The notes under the pieces are model-generated. The model did no database searches, was not told the DNA's origin, and saw only the letters and a list, made by a program, of their open reading frames with translations. From Paenibacillus dendrobii (GTDB taxonomy: Bacteria > Bacillota > Bacilli > Paenibacillales > Paenibacillaceae), in NCBI RefSeq assembly GCF_009807035.1, contig NZ_WUBI01000002.1, forward strand, positions 558,001-622,000: a stretch of 64,000 nucleotides of DNA. The letters are read 5' to 3'. This document shows, one piece after another, positions 47,838 through 56,765 of this stretch. Each line of letters starts with the position of its first letter. Position 1 is the stretch's first letter. The position numbers were made by a program, and so were the translations under genes.

Positions 47838-48212
47838 CTAACCGCCTGAGCCAAGCAAATCCATCAAGGGACGGTAAAATACAATAATGCCTGCCGCGAC
47901 GGCAAATACGGCCGCCAGCAGCACAGCGCCAGCAGCCGTATCCTTTGCTGCTTTGGCCAATGGATGAAGCTCGGGCGAAGCCAGATCCACCACCGATTCC
48001 AGCGCAGTATTCATCAGTTCCATGGCCATCACCAGCGTAATAGCGAGCAGGAGGACCACCCACCTTGACCAGGACAAATGCAGCAGCGCTGCCGCTGTTA
48101 TCACGGCAACCGCTGCTGCTGTATGAATTCTCATATTTCGCTGTGTGCGGAATGCATAACACACGCCTTGGACCGCATAGCCAAATGAGGCAATGAGGGA
48201 CCCTCTTCGCAT
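47838..48212 (-). CDS. dgkA: Diacylglycerol/undecaprenol kinase family protein
   Basis: A 124-residue membrane kinase. The cytoplasmic amphipathic N-terminus and three membrane segments (about 30-46, 50-68, 96-117) surround the catalytic ELMNTALESVVDL and KDTAAGAVL motifs. Gram-positive members phosphorylate undecaprenol. Its ATG overlaps the ybeY stop (TAATG), so it is translationally coupled. Confidence 0.93.
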   Translation of the reverse strand: MRRGSLIASFGYAVQGVCYAFRTQRNMRIHTAAAVAVITAAALLHLSWSRWVVLLLAITLVMAMELMNTALESVVDLASPELHPLAKAAKDTAAGAVLLAAVFAVAAGIIVFYRPLMDLLGSGG

Positions 48213-48709
48213 TAGCGCGTAAGCCCTACTTCGGCCAGTACGGCTTCCTGTTTGCCCATCATTTCGGCTTCGCTATCTTTGTCTTGATGATCATACCCAA
48301 GCAAATGCAGGAAACCATGAACGAACAAAAATCCGATTTCACGTTCCAGGGAATGCCCATATTCTTCGCTTTGGGCCTGCGCGCGATTCACGGAAATAAT
48401 AATATCCCCTAGCATGTCCGGCATGTCCGTCAGCTCTTCGTTTTCCTCCAGCTCATAGACGATGTCCAGTTCTTCATCCGTAAACTCGTTCATGGCAAAG
48501 GACAACACATCGGTGGGACGGTCAATTCCGCGGTATTCCTTATTCAGTTCATGTATTTGCTTATCGTCGACAAACGTGAGCGCTACTTCGCCGTCCGCCA
48601 CGCCTTCAACTTCTCCGGCTTTTTGAAGAAGAAGCTCCAGCGTTGATATCAGCTCTTCGCTGATTGATAGCTCCTCTTGCTCATTATTCCATGCCAGCTG
48701 CAGCCCCAT
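48212..48709 (-). CDS. ybeY: rRNA maturation endoribonuclease YbeY
   Basis: Zinc-dependent endonuclease for 16S rRNA 3' end processing and ribosome quality control. The 165-residue product has HELNKEYRGIDRPTDVLSF and the zinc site HGFLHLLGYDH near the C-terminus. ATG 48709 follows AAGGAG and directly abuts the pgpH stop; the frame extends nine codons further into pgpH but needlessly. Confidence 0.95.
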   Translation of the reverse strand: MGLQLAWNNEQEELSISEELISTLELLLQKAGEVEGVADGEVALTFVDDKQIHELNKEYRGIDRPTDVLSFAMNEFTDEELDIVYELEENEELTDMPDMLGDIIISVNRAQAQSEEYGHSLEREIGFLFVHGFLHLLGYDHQDKDSEAEMMGKQEAVLAEVGLTR

Positions 48710-48710
48710 G

Positions 48711-50966
48711 CTAACCGCTCCTTCTTGTGTCATCATTCGTTTTGTTCTTTTTGATTTCTTCCGGGTATTCTATCCTGGAATGGAAGATTCCCATAACGCT
48801 TTCTTTCAGCGTCTTCGCAACGATATCCAGTTCCTTCATGGTCAGGTCACAGTCATTGAACTGGTGATCGTCCAGACGGCTTTTGATGATCTTTTCGATC
48901 ATGCTTTCCACCTGATCCACCGTCGGGCTCCGCAAAGAACGTACGGCCGCCTCCACGCTATCGGCAATACCGATAACAGCCGATTCCTTCGACTGGGCTT
49001 TCGGGCCCGGATAACGGAAGTCTTCCTCGGTAAAATCAGGCTCCTTCCCCTGCTCCTCCGCCAAGCGAAGCGCCTTATGGTAGAAGAATTGAAGAAAGGT
49101 CGTTCCGTGGTGCTGCTCCGCAATGTCCCGGATCGGTTTAGGAATCTTGTATTCCTTTAGCATCTCCACGCCATCTCTTGCATGCGCGATAATAATAGAT
49201 TTGCTCATCTTCGGATCGATCGAATCATGCGGATTCTCCATATTGTTCTGATTCTCGATAAAGTAGCTCGGTCGCTTGGTCTTACCGATATCATGGTAAT
49301 AAGATCCGACGCGACAGAGAAGCCCGTCGGCTCCAATGGCTTCCGCGGCGGCTTCGGACAGATTCCCGACCATGACGCTGTGATGGTATGTGCCCGGGGT
49401 CTCCGTGAGCAGCTTCCGCAGCAGCGGATGATTCGGATTGGACAGCTCAACCAGCTTCAAGGCCGACAGAATACCGAAAGTAACCTCGAAGAACGGCATG
49501 AGGCCAATCGCGAGAATCGCGGTTAGCAAACCTCCGGCAAAAGCAAATCCGATACCGTACAACGTCTGCATCTGGTTCCATTGGCCGTTGTTGATCAGCG
49601 TCATGATAAATACAGACAGCGATCCGAACAGGCACACCATGATGCCGCCTTTAAGCAGAGTAGAACGTTGGCTCGCGCGGTGTATGGTGAATATGGCCAC
49701 TGCCGATACGACCAAAGCGAAAAATCCGAAGCTGAAATCAAACATTTGGCCTTGGTGAACATTCAAAATGACGCTCGACAGAATGCTGAACACCATTGCG
49801 CAAAAGTAAGCAAGCGAAGTATCCAGCAGTAAGGTTACCAGGGTTGCTCCAATGGCAACAGGCGCCAAATATCCTACGTAAGGCCTTTCATTGCTCTGCA
49901 AAATCCCTGCCAAATGCATGGAAATGATCGTAATGATAAAAATAAGCACCAGCATAAGCATCTGGGAATTGTTATATCTAAACTTTCCGGTATCAGACTG
50001 CCGAATAAAGAGGAAGAGTCCTCCCGTCATAAGCAGCGACAGTAACAGCAGGCCCAGCTGAGGCCAATAGTTCACCTCATTTTTAAGCAGGCCGTTATCA
50101 TCCAGCAGATTATACAAATCCTCTGTAATGAGCTGTCCTTTGGCTACAAGCACATCTCCCTGCTTGATATACACGGTCTGCGTATTCTCGCGAGCTTGAA
50201 CCTTCGCTTCCTTGGTCGCTTCCTCGTCGTAGAATTTGTTTGCCGTTATCGCAAGCTTGGACAGCTCCTGAACGACTTCACGCGCCGTGCGCTGGTTCAA
50301 AGTACTTGCGCTGACCAGCTCGGCTACCTTGGCACGAGCAGCCTGTGCTTCAACCACCTGGTCATTCGTCAATCTCGAAACGATCTCCCGGGCGACCGGC
50401 TTCATTTCCGCAATGTCCTGCGTCGTCAGCCGCGGAATTTTAATGAACGTTTCTTCCGGTATTTTATACGTCTGTTGATTGGTGATATTCAACATCTCAT
50501 CCATCAGCTTGTCTGAATAATTGGCCGAAGATCGGTTGGCGTTAACGAAATTTTGGATAAAATCCCTGGAACGCTGCGGAATTTCCAAACGGTAAATCGA
50601 AATTTTATCTTCCCGCGATACCTGATCATCCTGATTTAGCCGGTCAATCCGGTCCAGAATGGAAACGACCAAATTCTCATTGGGAACCGTTACGATCGTA
50701 TAGATCGGCCGAACCCGTTCCGCTTCCTGTTCCTGGGCTTTCAGCGTCGCCTTGTTGTTAGGAATCTGCATTGGCGCTCTGATTTCCTTCTCGCTGCGCG
50801 TCCCTACCTGAATGTTATAACGCTCAGGGAGCAGATCAGGAGCCAAACTGACGTAGAACAACACCGCCAGGCATAAAAAGAGAACATAGCGTGTCCCAGC
50901 GCTATGTTTCCAGCCCGCATTTTTTATTGAGAAAGATTTGCCCGATGACGATTCTTTCGAAGTCAT
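48711..50966 (-). CDS. pgpH: 7TM-HD family phosphohydrolase (PgpH, YqfF)
   Basis: Membrane c-di-AMP phosphodiesterase family. The 751-residue protein has one N-terminal TM (about 27-45), a 7TM-HD extracellular domain (about 50-285), about seven membrane helices (295-495) and a cytoplasmic HD domain: YYHDIGKTKRPSYFIENQ (His558, Asp559), HARDGVEMLKEYKIP and QHHGTT. Lies between phoH and ybeY as in Bacillus yqfE-yqfF-yqfG. Confidence 0.95.
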   Translation of the reverse strand: MTSKESSSGKSFSIKNAGWKHSAGTRYVLFLCLAVLFYVSLAPDLLPERYNIQVGTRSEKEIRAPMQIPNNKATLKAQEQEAERVRPIYTIVTVPNENLVVSILDRIDRLNQDDQVSREDKISIYRLEIPQRSRDFIQNFVNANRSSANYSDKLMDEMLNITNQQTYKIPEETFIKIPRLTTQDIAEMKPVAREIVSRLTNDQVVEAQAARAKVAELVSASTLNQRTAREVVQELSKLAITANKFYDEEATKEAKVQARENTQTVYIKQGDVLVAKGQLITEDLYNLLDDNGLLKNEVNYWPQLGLLLLSLLMTGGLFLFIRQSDTGKFRYNNSQMLMLVLIFIITIISMHLAGILQSNERPYVGYLAPVAIGATLVTLLLDTSLAYFCAMVFSILSSVILNVHQGQMFDFSFGFFALVVSAVAIFTIHRASQRSTLLKGGIMVCLFGSLSVFIMTLINNGQWNQMQTLYGIGFAFAGGLLTAILAIGLMPFFEVTFGILSALKLVELSNPNHPLLRKLLTETPGTYHHSVMVGNLSEAAAEAIGADGLLCRVGSYYHDIGKTKRPSYFIENQNNMENPHDSIDPKMSKSIIIAHARDGVEMLKEYKIPKPIRDIAEQHHGTTFLQFFYHKALRLAEEQGKEPDFTEEDFRYPGPKAQSKESAVIGIADSVEAAVRSLRSPTVDQVESMIEKIIKSRLDDHQFNDCDLTMKELDIVAKTLKESVMGIFHSRIEYPEEIKKNKTNDDTRRSG

Positions 50967-50983
50967 AAAGATAATCCCCTCTA

Positions 50984-51955
50984 CTAATCTTGATTTTCTG
51001 CAGCTTTATCATAAGCAACGATAATTTTCTGAACGAGAGAGTGGCGGACGACATCTTGTTCGGCAAAATATACAAAGCCGAGTTCTTCAATACCGCTAAG
51101 GATCTTTTTGGCCTCAATCAGACCCGATTTCTTGCCTTTCGGCAAATCGATCTGGGTCACGTCACCCGTAATGACCATTTTCGAGCCAAAACCCAGACGG
51201 GTCAAAAACATTTTCATTTGCTCGGGGGTCGTGTTCTGGGCTTCATCCAGTATGATAAAAGAATCATCTAACGTACGGCCCCTCATATACGCCAGCGGGG
51301 CAATTTCTATAAGTCCTCTTTCAAGAGCTTTCGCCGTTTGCTCCGGTCCCATGACATCATAGAGGGCATCGTAAAGCGGACGCAAATACGGATCTACCTT
51401 CTCCTGCAAATCACCGGGTAAAAAGCCGAGGCTTTCGCCTGCTTCGACCGCCGGACGCGTCAGAACGATCCGCTTCACGGAACCATCCTTCAAAGCTGCA
51501 ACGGCCAGTACGACCGCCAGATACGTTTTGCCCGTGCCAGCAGGTCCGATACCGAATACGATATCCCGTTTGCGTATGGTTGTTACATAATGCTTCTGTC
51601 CAATCGTTTTGACGCGAATCGGCTTGCCGCGGAACGTTGTTGTAATTTCGCCCTTGAATAGATCTAGCAGTTGATCAGCTCGAAAATCCTTGGCCAGATC
51701 AATGGCGTATGCTACGTCCCGCTCAGAAAGGATATATCCGTTACGAACAAGCTCCAGGAGGACTTCAAACAGCTGCTCCACGACCTGAACGTCGTGCTGG
51801 CTGCCGCGTATGGTAATTTCAGCTTCCCGAGAATCGATTTGCGCCGGGATCTCAGCTTCAATCATTTTCAAAAAAGTATCCTGAGGTCCGAAAATGGACA
51901 GTCCTTCACCTGCACTTTGCAATGAAATTTGCGCACTGTGATTTTTCTCTGACAA
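50984..51955 (-). CDS. phoH: PhoH family P-loop protein
   Basis: A 323-residue PhoH ATPase: N-terminal KH-like part (about 1-110), Walker A GPAGTGKTYLAVV, Walker B FIILDEAQNTTPEQMKMFLTR, then GDVTQIDLPKGKKSGL. Often associated with YbeY in RNA metabolism, matching the neighbourhood. The start is TTG 51955 with AAGGAG and GAGG just upstream, 6 bp after yqfD. Shorter than the PIN-PhoH at 19820-21151. Confidence 0.95.
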   Translation of the reverse strand: MSEKNHSAQISLQSAGEGLSIFGPQDTFLKMIEAEIPAQIDSREAEITIRGSQHDVQVVEQLFEVLLELVRNGYILSERDVAYAIDLAKDFRADQLLDLFKGEITTTFRGKPIRVKTIGQKHYVTTIRKRDIVFGIGPAGTGKTYLAVVLAVAALKDGSVKRIVLTRPAVEAGESLGFLPGDLQEKVDPYLRPLYDALYDVMGPEQTAKALERGLIEIAPLAYMRGRTLDDSFIILDEAQNTTPEQMKMFLTRLGFGSKMVITGDVTQIDLPKGKKSGLIEAKKILSGIEELGFVYFAEQDVVRHSLVQKIIVAYDKAAENQD

Positions 51956-51961
51956 ATAGCC

Positions 51962-53158
51962 TCATTCTCCTTGACTATGAACTAGGGGAAGCTCTTCAGC
52001 GATTCTTTCCTCCACCTCAAAAAGCACTTTCATATAAACTTTACCATTCTCTTTCTTCTCATGCAAAATTTTTTGGCTGATGATCTGCGAATCACTGCCG
52101 TATTTCGCCAAAATATCGCGAACTGCACCTTGTATTCCCAGTTTTTTGGCTTCTTCGGGCTGCAGCGTCTCCTGAGCTTCCGCTACTTCCATCACTTTCT
52201 CTGTCATCCAGCCGATCGGGAGCGCGATGGAACGCCAGGTGAGCGGATCATGCTCGGTCAAAGTCTTGGATTTTTCAAAAGGTTCCTTCCCGTATCCCCA
52301 TAGCTGAATCGCACGGTTTCCGAGAACGAGGTAGCTTTTATTTTTTCGTTCGCCTGTATATACTTTTCGCTTTTGGACGAGCGGTACCTGCAAATTGTAT
52401 TCATGCCAAACGAGACCCTTGACTTCACCTTTGGCCACCACGCTTTGAGAATGGGCCGCTCCATCACCCAGAATGCCGGAAATAAGTACCTGACCTTTTT
52501 TAACACGCGTGTTTTTTTCAACCAGAGGTCGCCCTTGTTCAGCGTATATGCTTGTCACTACCGCATCCGTCCGGCTGATCAAATGGCGCGGGCTGACCAG
52601 CGGATTCTTCTGGGGCTCCGCTGCCTCGACAATTTGGATCGTGATCGTGGTCCCCTTGCGTTCTACCCCCACCCAGGAGGTGCCGGGAAGCTTCATGCTC
52701 AGCTCACGCGATAGCTTGTCCGGCTCGTCCAATCGAAAAATCCATTGGAACGGGCGAATGCCAGCCTGTTTCGCAACTTTCAGGATATCTTCCGTCGCCA
52801 ATTTTTCATTCCCGGTCACGTTGACGTTCCAGACCAAGGAGGAGAGCAGAAACAGCATCATAAAAAACGCAATCATGCCTATGGCAAAAAACTTGCGCTT
52901 ATACAGCTTAACGATGCGAAAGGGCAGCCCAATCCGGCGCGCAACATGCATCCGGCAGCCTGTCCGTTTGAGGAGAGGGCGAAGAGCATGAAAATCTCTC
53001 AAAAGCAGCTTCATATCGGCAGTTTGATTACTGGTTGGACGGATATCCCATACGGGAATGCCCGACTCCGCTAATGCATTGATCAGGTGATTGACATGCT
53101 CCCCTCTGACCGTAATCAGCACACAGCCACGAACGCCGGATAGTGTAGGTATTTTCAT
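51962..53158 (-). CDS. yqfD: Sporulation protein YqfD
   Basis: A 398-residue membrane protein: N-terminal cytoplasmic RGCVLITVRGEH region, one membrane segment (about 88-110), and an extracytoplasmic domain with WVGVERKGTTITIQIVEA. In Bacillus, yqfC-yqfD is mother-cell expressed and sigma-E dependent; YqfD is involved in spore formation. Overlaps yqfC by 4 bp (ATGA). Confidence 0.92.
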   Translation of the reverse strand: MKIPTLSGVRGCVLITVRGEHVNHLINALAESGIPVWDIRPTSNQTADMKLLLRDFHALRPLLKRTGCRMHVARRIGLPFRIVKLYKRKFFAIGMIAFFMMLFLLSSLVWNVNVTGNEKLATEDILKVAKQAGIRPFQWIFRLDEPDKLSRELSMKLPGTSWVGVERKGTTITIQIVEAAEPQKNPLVSPRHLISRTDAVVTSIYAEQGRPLVEKNTRVKKGQVLISGILGDGAAHSQSVVAKGEVKGLVWHEYNLQVPLVQKRKVYTGERKNKSYLVLGNRAIQLWGYGKEPFEKSKTLTEHDPLTWRSIALPIGWMTEKVMEVAEAQETLQPEEAKKLGIQGAVRDILAKYGSDSQIISQKILHEKKENGKVYMKVLFEVEERIAEELPLVHSQGE

Positions 53159-53448
53159 GAGCTCTCCCCCATTCCTGAATATTTTATATTGGTGATGATT
53201 CCTTCAATCATGACTTCCTGCGGCAGAATCGCCCGGATCATGAGTCCCGTGCCTTCAACTTCCAGCGATCCTTGGCTCAGGGAAAGAATCATTCTATTCT
53301 CTGAAAAATGCCGCACGCCGCGATGATTTTCAATGGAAAGCTCCTTGTTTCCCACCAAGGTTATCCGCGGCAGATCGAGCAGAACATCCTGCGGCAAATC
53401 CAGCACTTCATTTGTCCATTTCCGCAGCCTGCGGCTGATCCGGGTCAT
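53155..53448 (-). CDS. yqfC: Sporulation protein YqfC
   Basis: A 97-residue protein of the YabP/YqfC family: LDLPQDVLLDLPRITLVGNKEL and GVRHFSENRMILSLSQGSLEV, ending in EGIITNIKYSG. Expected to be synthesised in the mother cell; a sigma-E-like promoter lies just upstream. Coupled to yqfD. Confidence 0.92.
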   Translation of the reverse strand: MTRISRRLRKWTNEVLDLPQDVLLDLPRITLVGNKELSIENHRGVRHFSENRMILSLSQGSLEVEGTGLMIRAILPQEVMIEGIITNIKYSGMGESS

Positions 53449-53478
53449 ACGAAGGTCTTCCCCCTTCCTGTACTTTAC

Positions 53479-53507
53479 AACTTATGCCCGGTCCAGCTGT
53501 TTTATGA
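53479..53507 (-). promoter_or_regulatory. Candidate sigma-E promoter of yqfCD
   Basis: Minus-strand TCATAAAA (53500-53507) and CATAAGTT (53479-53486), 13 bp apart, resemble the sigma-E -35 and -10 elements (ATA and CATACAxT). It is 31 bp before the yqfC start. This fits known sigma-E control of yqfC-yqfD in Bacillus. Confidence 0.5.
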
Positions 53508-53559
53508 GAGCTTTCAGCCATGCAACGCATTTCACAGCGGAGAATTAACCATATGCAGC

Positions 53560-53581
53560 AAAAAAGCCCTTCCTGCAGGGC
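53560..53581 (-). terminator. Short terminator between the 178-residue protein gene and yqfC
   Basis: GCCCT (53566-53570) / AGGGC (53577-53581) with a 6-nt loop, followed by six U on the minus strand. The stem is short, so ending may be incomplete. Confidence 0.55.
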
Positions 53582-53635
53582 GCACAGATATCGAGGATAC
53601 CTGCAGCCATACAGAAAAGGCTTATGATTACGGCG

Positions 53636-54172
53636 TTACTTACGGCCGTTATAAGGCCGTTTAGAGCGTGGAGGGCCAAGAATTTCAGCCCATATCAGGC
53701 CGTTTCTGGCTTCCTTTGCAAGCGGAGACACCGGCTCGGCATGTTCCGTACCCGGCGTGTGGCCGGATGGTGATCCAGTTGCCGTTTTTTCGATCCGGTC
53801 GAGCGAAGCATTTACCCGATTCAAATGCTGCTCCATCTCTCTTTTATAGTCTTCAAGTGTTTCCGGCTTTTCTTCTTTCCACATATCTGATACGCCTTCA
53901 CCGGTATCGTAGTCGGGACCGGAACCTCTATATTCATCGGCTCTCTCGGCATGCTCCCATTCGGCTTCGAAATCCCCTGCTCTTCTATCTTCGTGCGCTC
54001 TGGGAGCTTGCTGTCCAGCGGAACGCGTCCTGCGGTCCATACCGCCCCCTCCGCCGAAGGTCGGCATTCCCCGCCGATTCTGCTGTTGCTTCGATTTACC
54101 GCTTTTGCTCAAGGCGGAGATGACCGCGAACCCGACAATCAGGATCCAATAGAAATTTTCCAAGATCCACAT
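53636..54172 (-). CDS. Hypothetical bitopic protein downstream of floA
   Basis: A 178-residue protein with one N-terminal membrane segment (about 5-20), then a Gly-rich stretch (TFGGGGGMDRR) and a long charged, probably disordered region, a possible helix at about 105-130 (LEDYKREMEQHLNRVNASLDRIEK) and a basic C-terminus. In Bacillus the third gene of this operon is yqfB, unlike this protein in size. I do not recognise a family. Operon position suggests a membrane-linked role with FloA. Confidence 0.6.
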   Translation of the reverse strand: MWILENFYWILIVGFAVISALSKSGKSKQQQNRRGMPTFGGGGGMDRRTRSAGQQAPRAHEDRRAGDFEAEWEHAERADEYRGSGPDYDTGEGVSDMWKEEKPETLEDYKREMEQHLNRVNASLDRIEKTATGSPSGHTPGTEHAEPVSPLAKEARNGLIWAEILGPPRSKRPYNGRK

Positions 54173-54185
54173 GGAGCATCATTCC

Positions 54186-55187
54186 CTACTTGTTATTTTG
54201 AGGACCGTTTTGGTCTCCTTCGCCCATCTTGCCAAGCGAGCCTCTCATTTGGGTATCCGCTTCAATATTTTTCAAATTCATGTAATCCATCACACCGATT
54301 TTGCCGGAACGAAGCGCTTCTGCCATTGCAAGCGGAACCTCGGATTCGGATTCAACTACGCGCGCTCTCATTTCTACTACGCGTGCCTTCATTTCCTGCT
54401 CCTGAGCTACCGCCATCGCACGGCGTTCCTCCGCTTTCGCTTGGGCGATCCGTTTGTCCGCTTCCGCTTGTTCCGTTTGCAGATAGGCGCCGATGTTCTT
54501 GCCTACGTCCACATCCGCGATATCAATGGACAGGATTTCAAACGCGGTACCTGCATCCAAGCCTTTGGACAATACAGTACGCGAAATCCGGTCCGGATTC
54601 TCCAGTACATCCTTATGCGAGTCACTGGAACCGACCGTGGTAACGATACCTTCGCCTACGCGGGCAATGATCGTCTCTTCACCCGCACCACCAACGAGAC
54701 GGTCGATATTGGCTCTAACCGTAACTCTTGCTTTTACTTTCACTTCGATACCATTCTTCGCTACCGCAGCCACAACAGGTGTTTCAATGACACGCGGGTT
54801 AACGCTCATTTGCACGGCTTGCAGCACGTCGCGTCCAGCCAGATCAATGGCAGCCGCACGGGTAAACTCCAGCGGAATATCCGCACGCTGCGCCGCAATC
54901 AGGGCATTGACCACACGGTCCACATTACCGCCTGCCAGATAGTGGCTTTCAAGCTGGTTGATGTTGAGTCCCAGACCCGCCTTCGTCGCTTTGATCAACG
55001 GATTGACAATCCGGCTAGGCGTAACGCGGCGGAGCCTCATGGCTACCAGGGTAATAATGCTGATGCGGACGCCCGCAGCCAATGCGGAAATCCAGAGCGT
55101 GAGCGGAAAGAAGCTGAAGAACACGCTCAGCACGATAATAATCACGACAGCAATAAGCAAAATCGAGATCAACGATGCACTCGTCAT
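54186..55187 (-). CDS. floA: Flotillin-like protein FloA (YqfA)
   Basis: Scaffold protein of functional membrane microdomains. The 333-residue protein has an N-terminal hairpin membrane region (about 5-45), the SPFH/YqfA domain ([27 protein letters not shown]), the EA-rich coiled part ([23 protein letters not shown]) and a C-terminal [11 protein letters not shown] motif. GGAGG precedes the ATG. It belongs with the NfeD-type protease upstream, the usual pair. Confidence 0.96.
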   Translation of the reverse strand: MTSASLISILLIAVVIIIVLSVFFSFFPLTLWISALAAGVRISIITLVAMRLRRVTPSRIVNPLIKATKAGLGLNINQLESHYLAGGNVDRVVNALIAAQRADIPLEFTRAAAIDLAGRDVLQAVQMSVNPRVIETPVVAAVAKNGIEVKVKARVTVRANIDRLVGGAGEETIIARVGEGIVTTVGSSDSHKDVLENPDRISRTVLSKGLDAGTAFEILSIDIADVDVGKNIGAYLQTEQAEADKRIAQAKAEERRAMAVAQEQEMKARVVEMRARVVESESEVPLAMAEALRSGKIGVMDYMNLKNIEADTQMRGSLGKMGEGDQNGPQNNK

Positions 55188-55282
55188 AAAAGCAATCCTC
55201 CAATATGTTTATAATTATCCCAAAGTCTTACATGATGTTCTATGAGTACCATGTTACACGATTCCCGTTAAAAGAACAGGTT

Positions 55283-56635
55283 TTATTTCTGCTTGACGAC
55301 CACTCTTGCGCCTTCCACAAGGACGACAACGACCGCTGTATCCCGTGGAATGAACTCGCCGTCGGTGACGACATCAATGCGTTCTTGACCGATCACAGCT
55401 GTTCCTGCAGGCCGCAGCGGCGTAACACTGGTGCCTTCCAGGCCAAGCAAAGCTTCCTTCGAGTCTGTGGGAACATATCCCTGCTCCTTGGTCAGCGACT
55501 CGCTCAGGATAAACCGGTTCCATATACCTCGCTCTTTAAAAACAATGGCGACAATAATAATAACGACGGCTGCTGCTGCAAAAGCAATCCCTAGGGATAG
55601 CAGCGCATGACTCGTATCATATGCCGCACGCACAACACCCGCAACCAGGCTGATAGCGCCTAAAATTCCCAAGATCCCGAAACTCGGCACAAACATCTCC
55701 AAGATCATCAGGACAAGGCCAACGATAAAGAGAAGCCAAGTCTCATTACCGGCAAATCCCGCTACGTAGTTTCCGAAGAAGTACAATACAAAAGCGGCCA
55801 CCCCGATGATGCCTGGTGCTCCAAAGCCCGGAACGATCAGTTCGATAACAATTCCGGCAATCCCCAGAAACAGCAAGATGGTCATCACAATCGGATTCGT
55901 TAAAAATGAAGCCAGTTTCTCTGCGCCGGTGTGCTGGACGTGGAAGATATCATCTGTGGAATATCCCATCCAGGAAACGACTTCCTCCGGTGTTGACGCG
56001 ATCGTGTCGGCATATCCTACCTTTAGCGCTTGTTCACTCGATAGGGCAATGATTTCTCCCTTTTCTTTCTTTTCTCCGATCTCGGGCATATCCACGACAG
56101 CATTTATATCTGCCATGCCTGCCGCGATTTCGCCTTTTCTTCCGCTGGATTCAGCTGCAGCTGCCATTTCTGATTTCCAAGCCGCAACAAGCTTAGGGTC
56201 ATCTACCCGCTTGCCCGTGCTGTCCACCATTGCCGCCGCACCGATCATGCTGCCTGGTGACATGGCGATTTTATCCGCATTCAGTGCGATATAGCTGCCG
56301 GCAGAGGCGGCATTGCCCCGTATGTACGCAACCGTTGTAATATTGCTCTCCCGAATCATTTTTCCGATATCCTGTGCCGTATTCACCAAACCGCCAGGCG
56401 TATTGATTTCGAGTATGATTAATTCCGCGTTCATTTTGCCGGCTTCCTTAAAGCCGCGTTTCATAAATTTTTCTAGACCGGTCTCAATTTTTTGATCAAC
56501 CGGAATCATGTATACCGGACCTGTTTTTGCCGTTTCCGCATTCGCCATACCCGGAATAACGGCTGCGGTCCAACCAACCAGTAAAACCAGAACAAACCAC
56601 AAGGTCAGCCTCTTCGTCCATTTCGATAAATCCAA
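55283..56635 (-). CDS. yqeZ: NfeD family membrane-bound ClpP-class serine protease (YqeZ)
   Basis: The 450-residue long-form NfeD protein: signal peptide (about 10-33), a ClpP-class protease domain with ILEINTPGG (about 75-83) and nucleophile motif ASAGSYIAL (about 110-118), four membrane segments (about 238-370) and the C-terminal OB-like NfeD domain (GLEGTSVTPLRPAGTAVIG). Partner of flotillins. The start is TTG 56635 after GGGAGGGG. Directly behind an ECF-type promoter. 95 bp separate it from floA. Confidence 0.92.
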   Translation of the reverse strand: MDLSKWTKRLTLWFVLVLLVGWTAAVIPGMANAETAKTGPVYMIPVDQKIETGLEKFMKRGFKEAGKMNAELIILEINTPGGLVNTAQDIGKMIRESNITTVAYIRGNAASAGSYIALNADKIAMSPGSMIGAAAMVDSTGKRVDDPKLVAAWKSEMAAAAESSGRKGEIAAGMADINAVVDMPEIGEKKEKGEIIALSSEQALKVGYADTIASTPEEVVSWMGYSTDDIFHVQHTGAEKLASFLTNPIVMTILLFLGIAGIVIELIVPGFGAPGIIGVAAFVLYFFGNYVAGFAGNETWLLFIVGLVLMILEMFVPSFGILGILGAISLVAGVVRAAYDTSHALLSLGIAFAAAAVVIIIVAIVFKERGIWNRFILSESLTKEQGYVPTDSKEALLGLEGTSVTPLRPAGTAVIGQERIDVVTDGEFIPRDTAVVVVLVEGARVVVKQK

Positions 56636-56691
56636 TGTTTTCCCCTCCCTTCCCCATGATTATAATATATTGTCCAGCATATGCTAGTTAT

Positions 56692-56717
56692 TACGCAGGA
56701 AAAGGCTTACCGTTTCA
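56692..56717 (-). promoter_or_regulatory. ECF (sigma-W type) promoter of the nfeD-floA operon
   Basis: Minus-strand TGAAAC (56712-56717), exactly 16 bp, then CGTA (56692-56695): a complete match to the sigma-W consensus of Bacillus, where yqeZ-yqfA-yqfB is a sigma-W operon. A TATAAT-like box closer to the gene may give an additional basal promoter, but lacks a good -35. Confidence 0.78.
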
Positions 56718-56724
56718 GAAAAAA

Positions 56725-56753
56725 TGAAAAAACACCCCTTATAAAGGGGTGTT
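56725..56753 (-). terminator. Terminator of rpsU-yqeY
   Basis: AACACCCCTT (56731-56740), ATA, AAGGGGTGTT (56744-56753), followed by a U-rich run on the minus strand. It lies 13 bp after the yqeY stop and directly before the ECF promoter. Confidence 0.9.
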
Positions 56754-56765
56754 TCACATTATGTT

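Noticed and set aside
54171..55214. Plus-strand open frame of 347 codons
   Set aside because: Antisense to floA, shadow frame with Arg/His-rich product.
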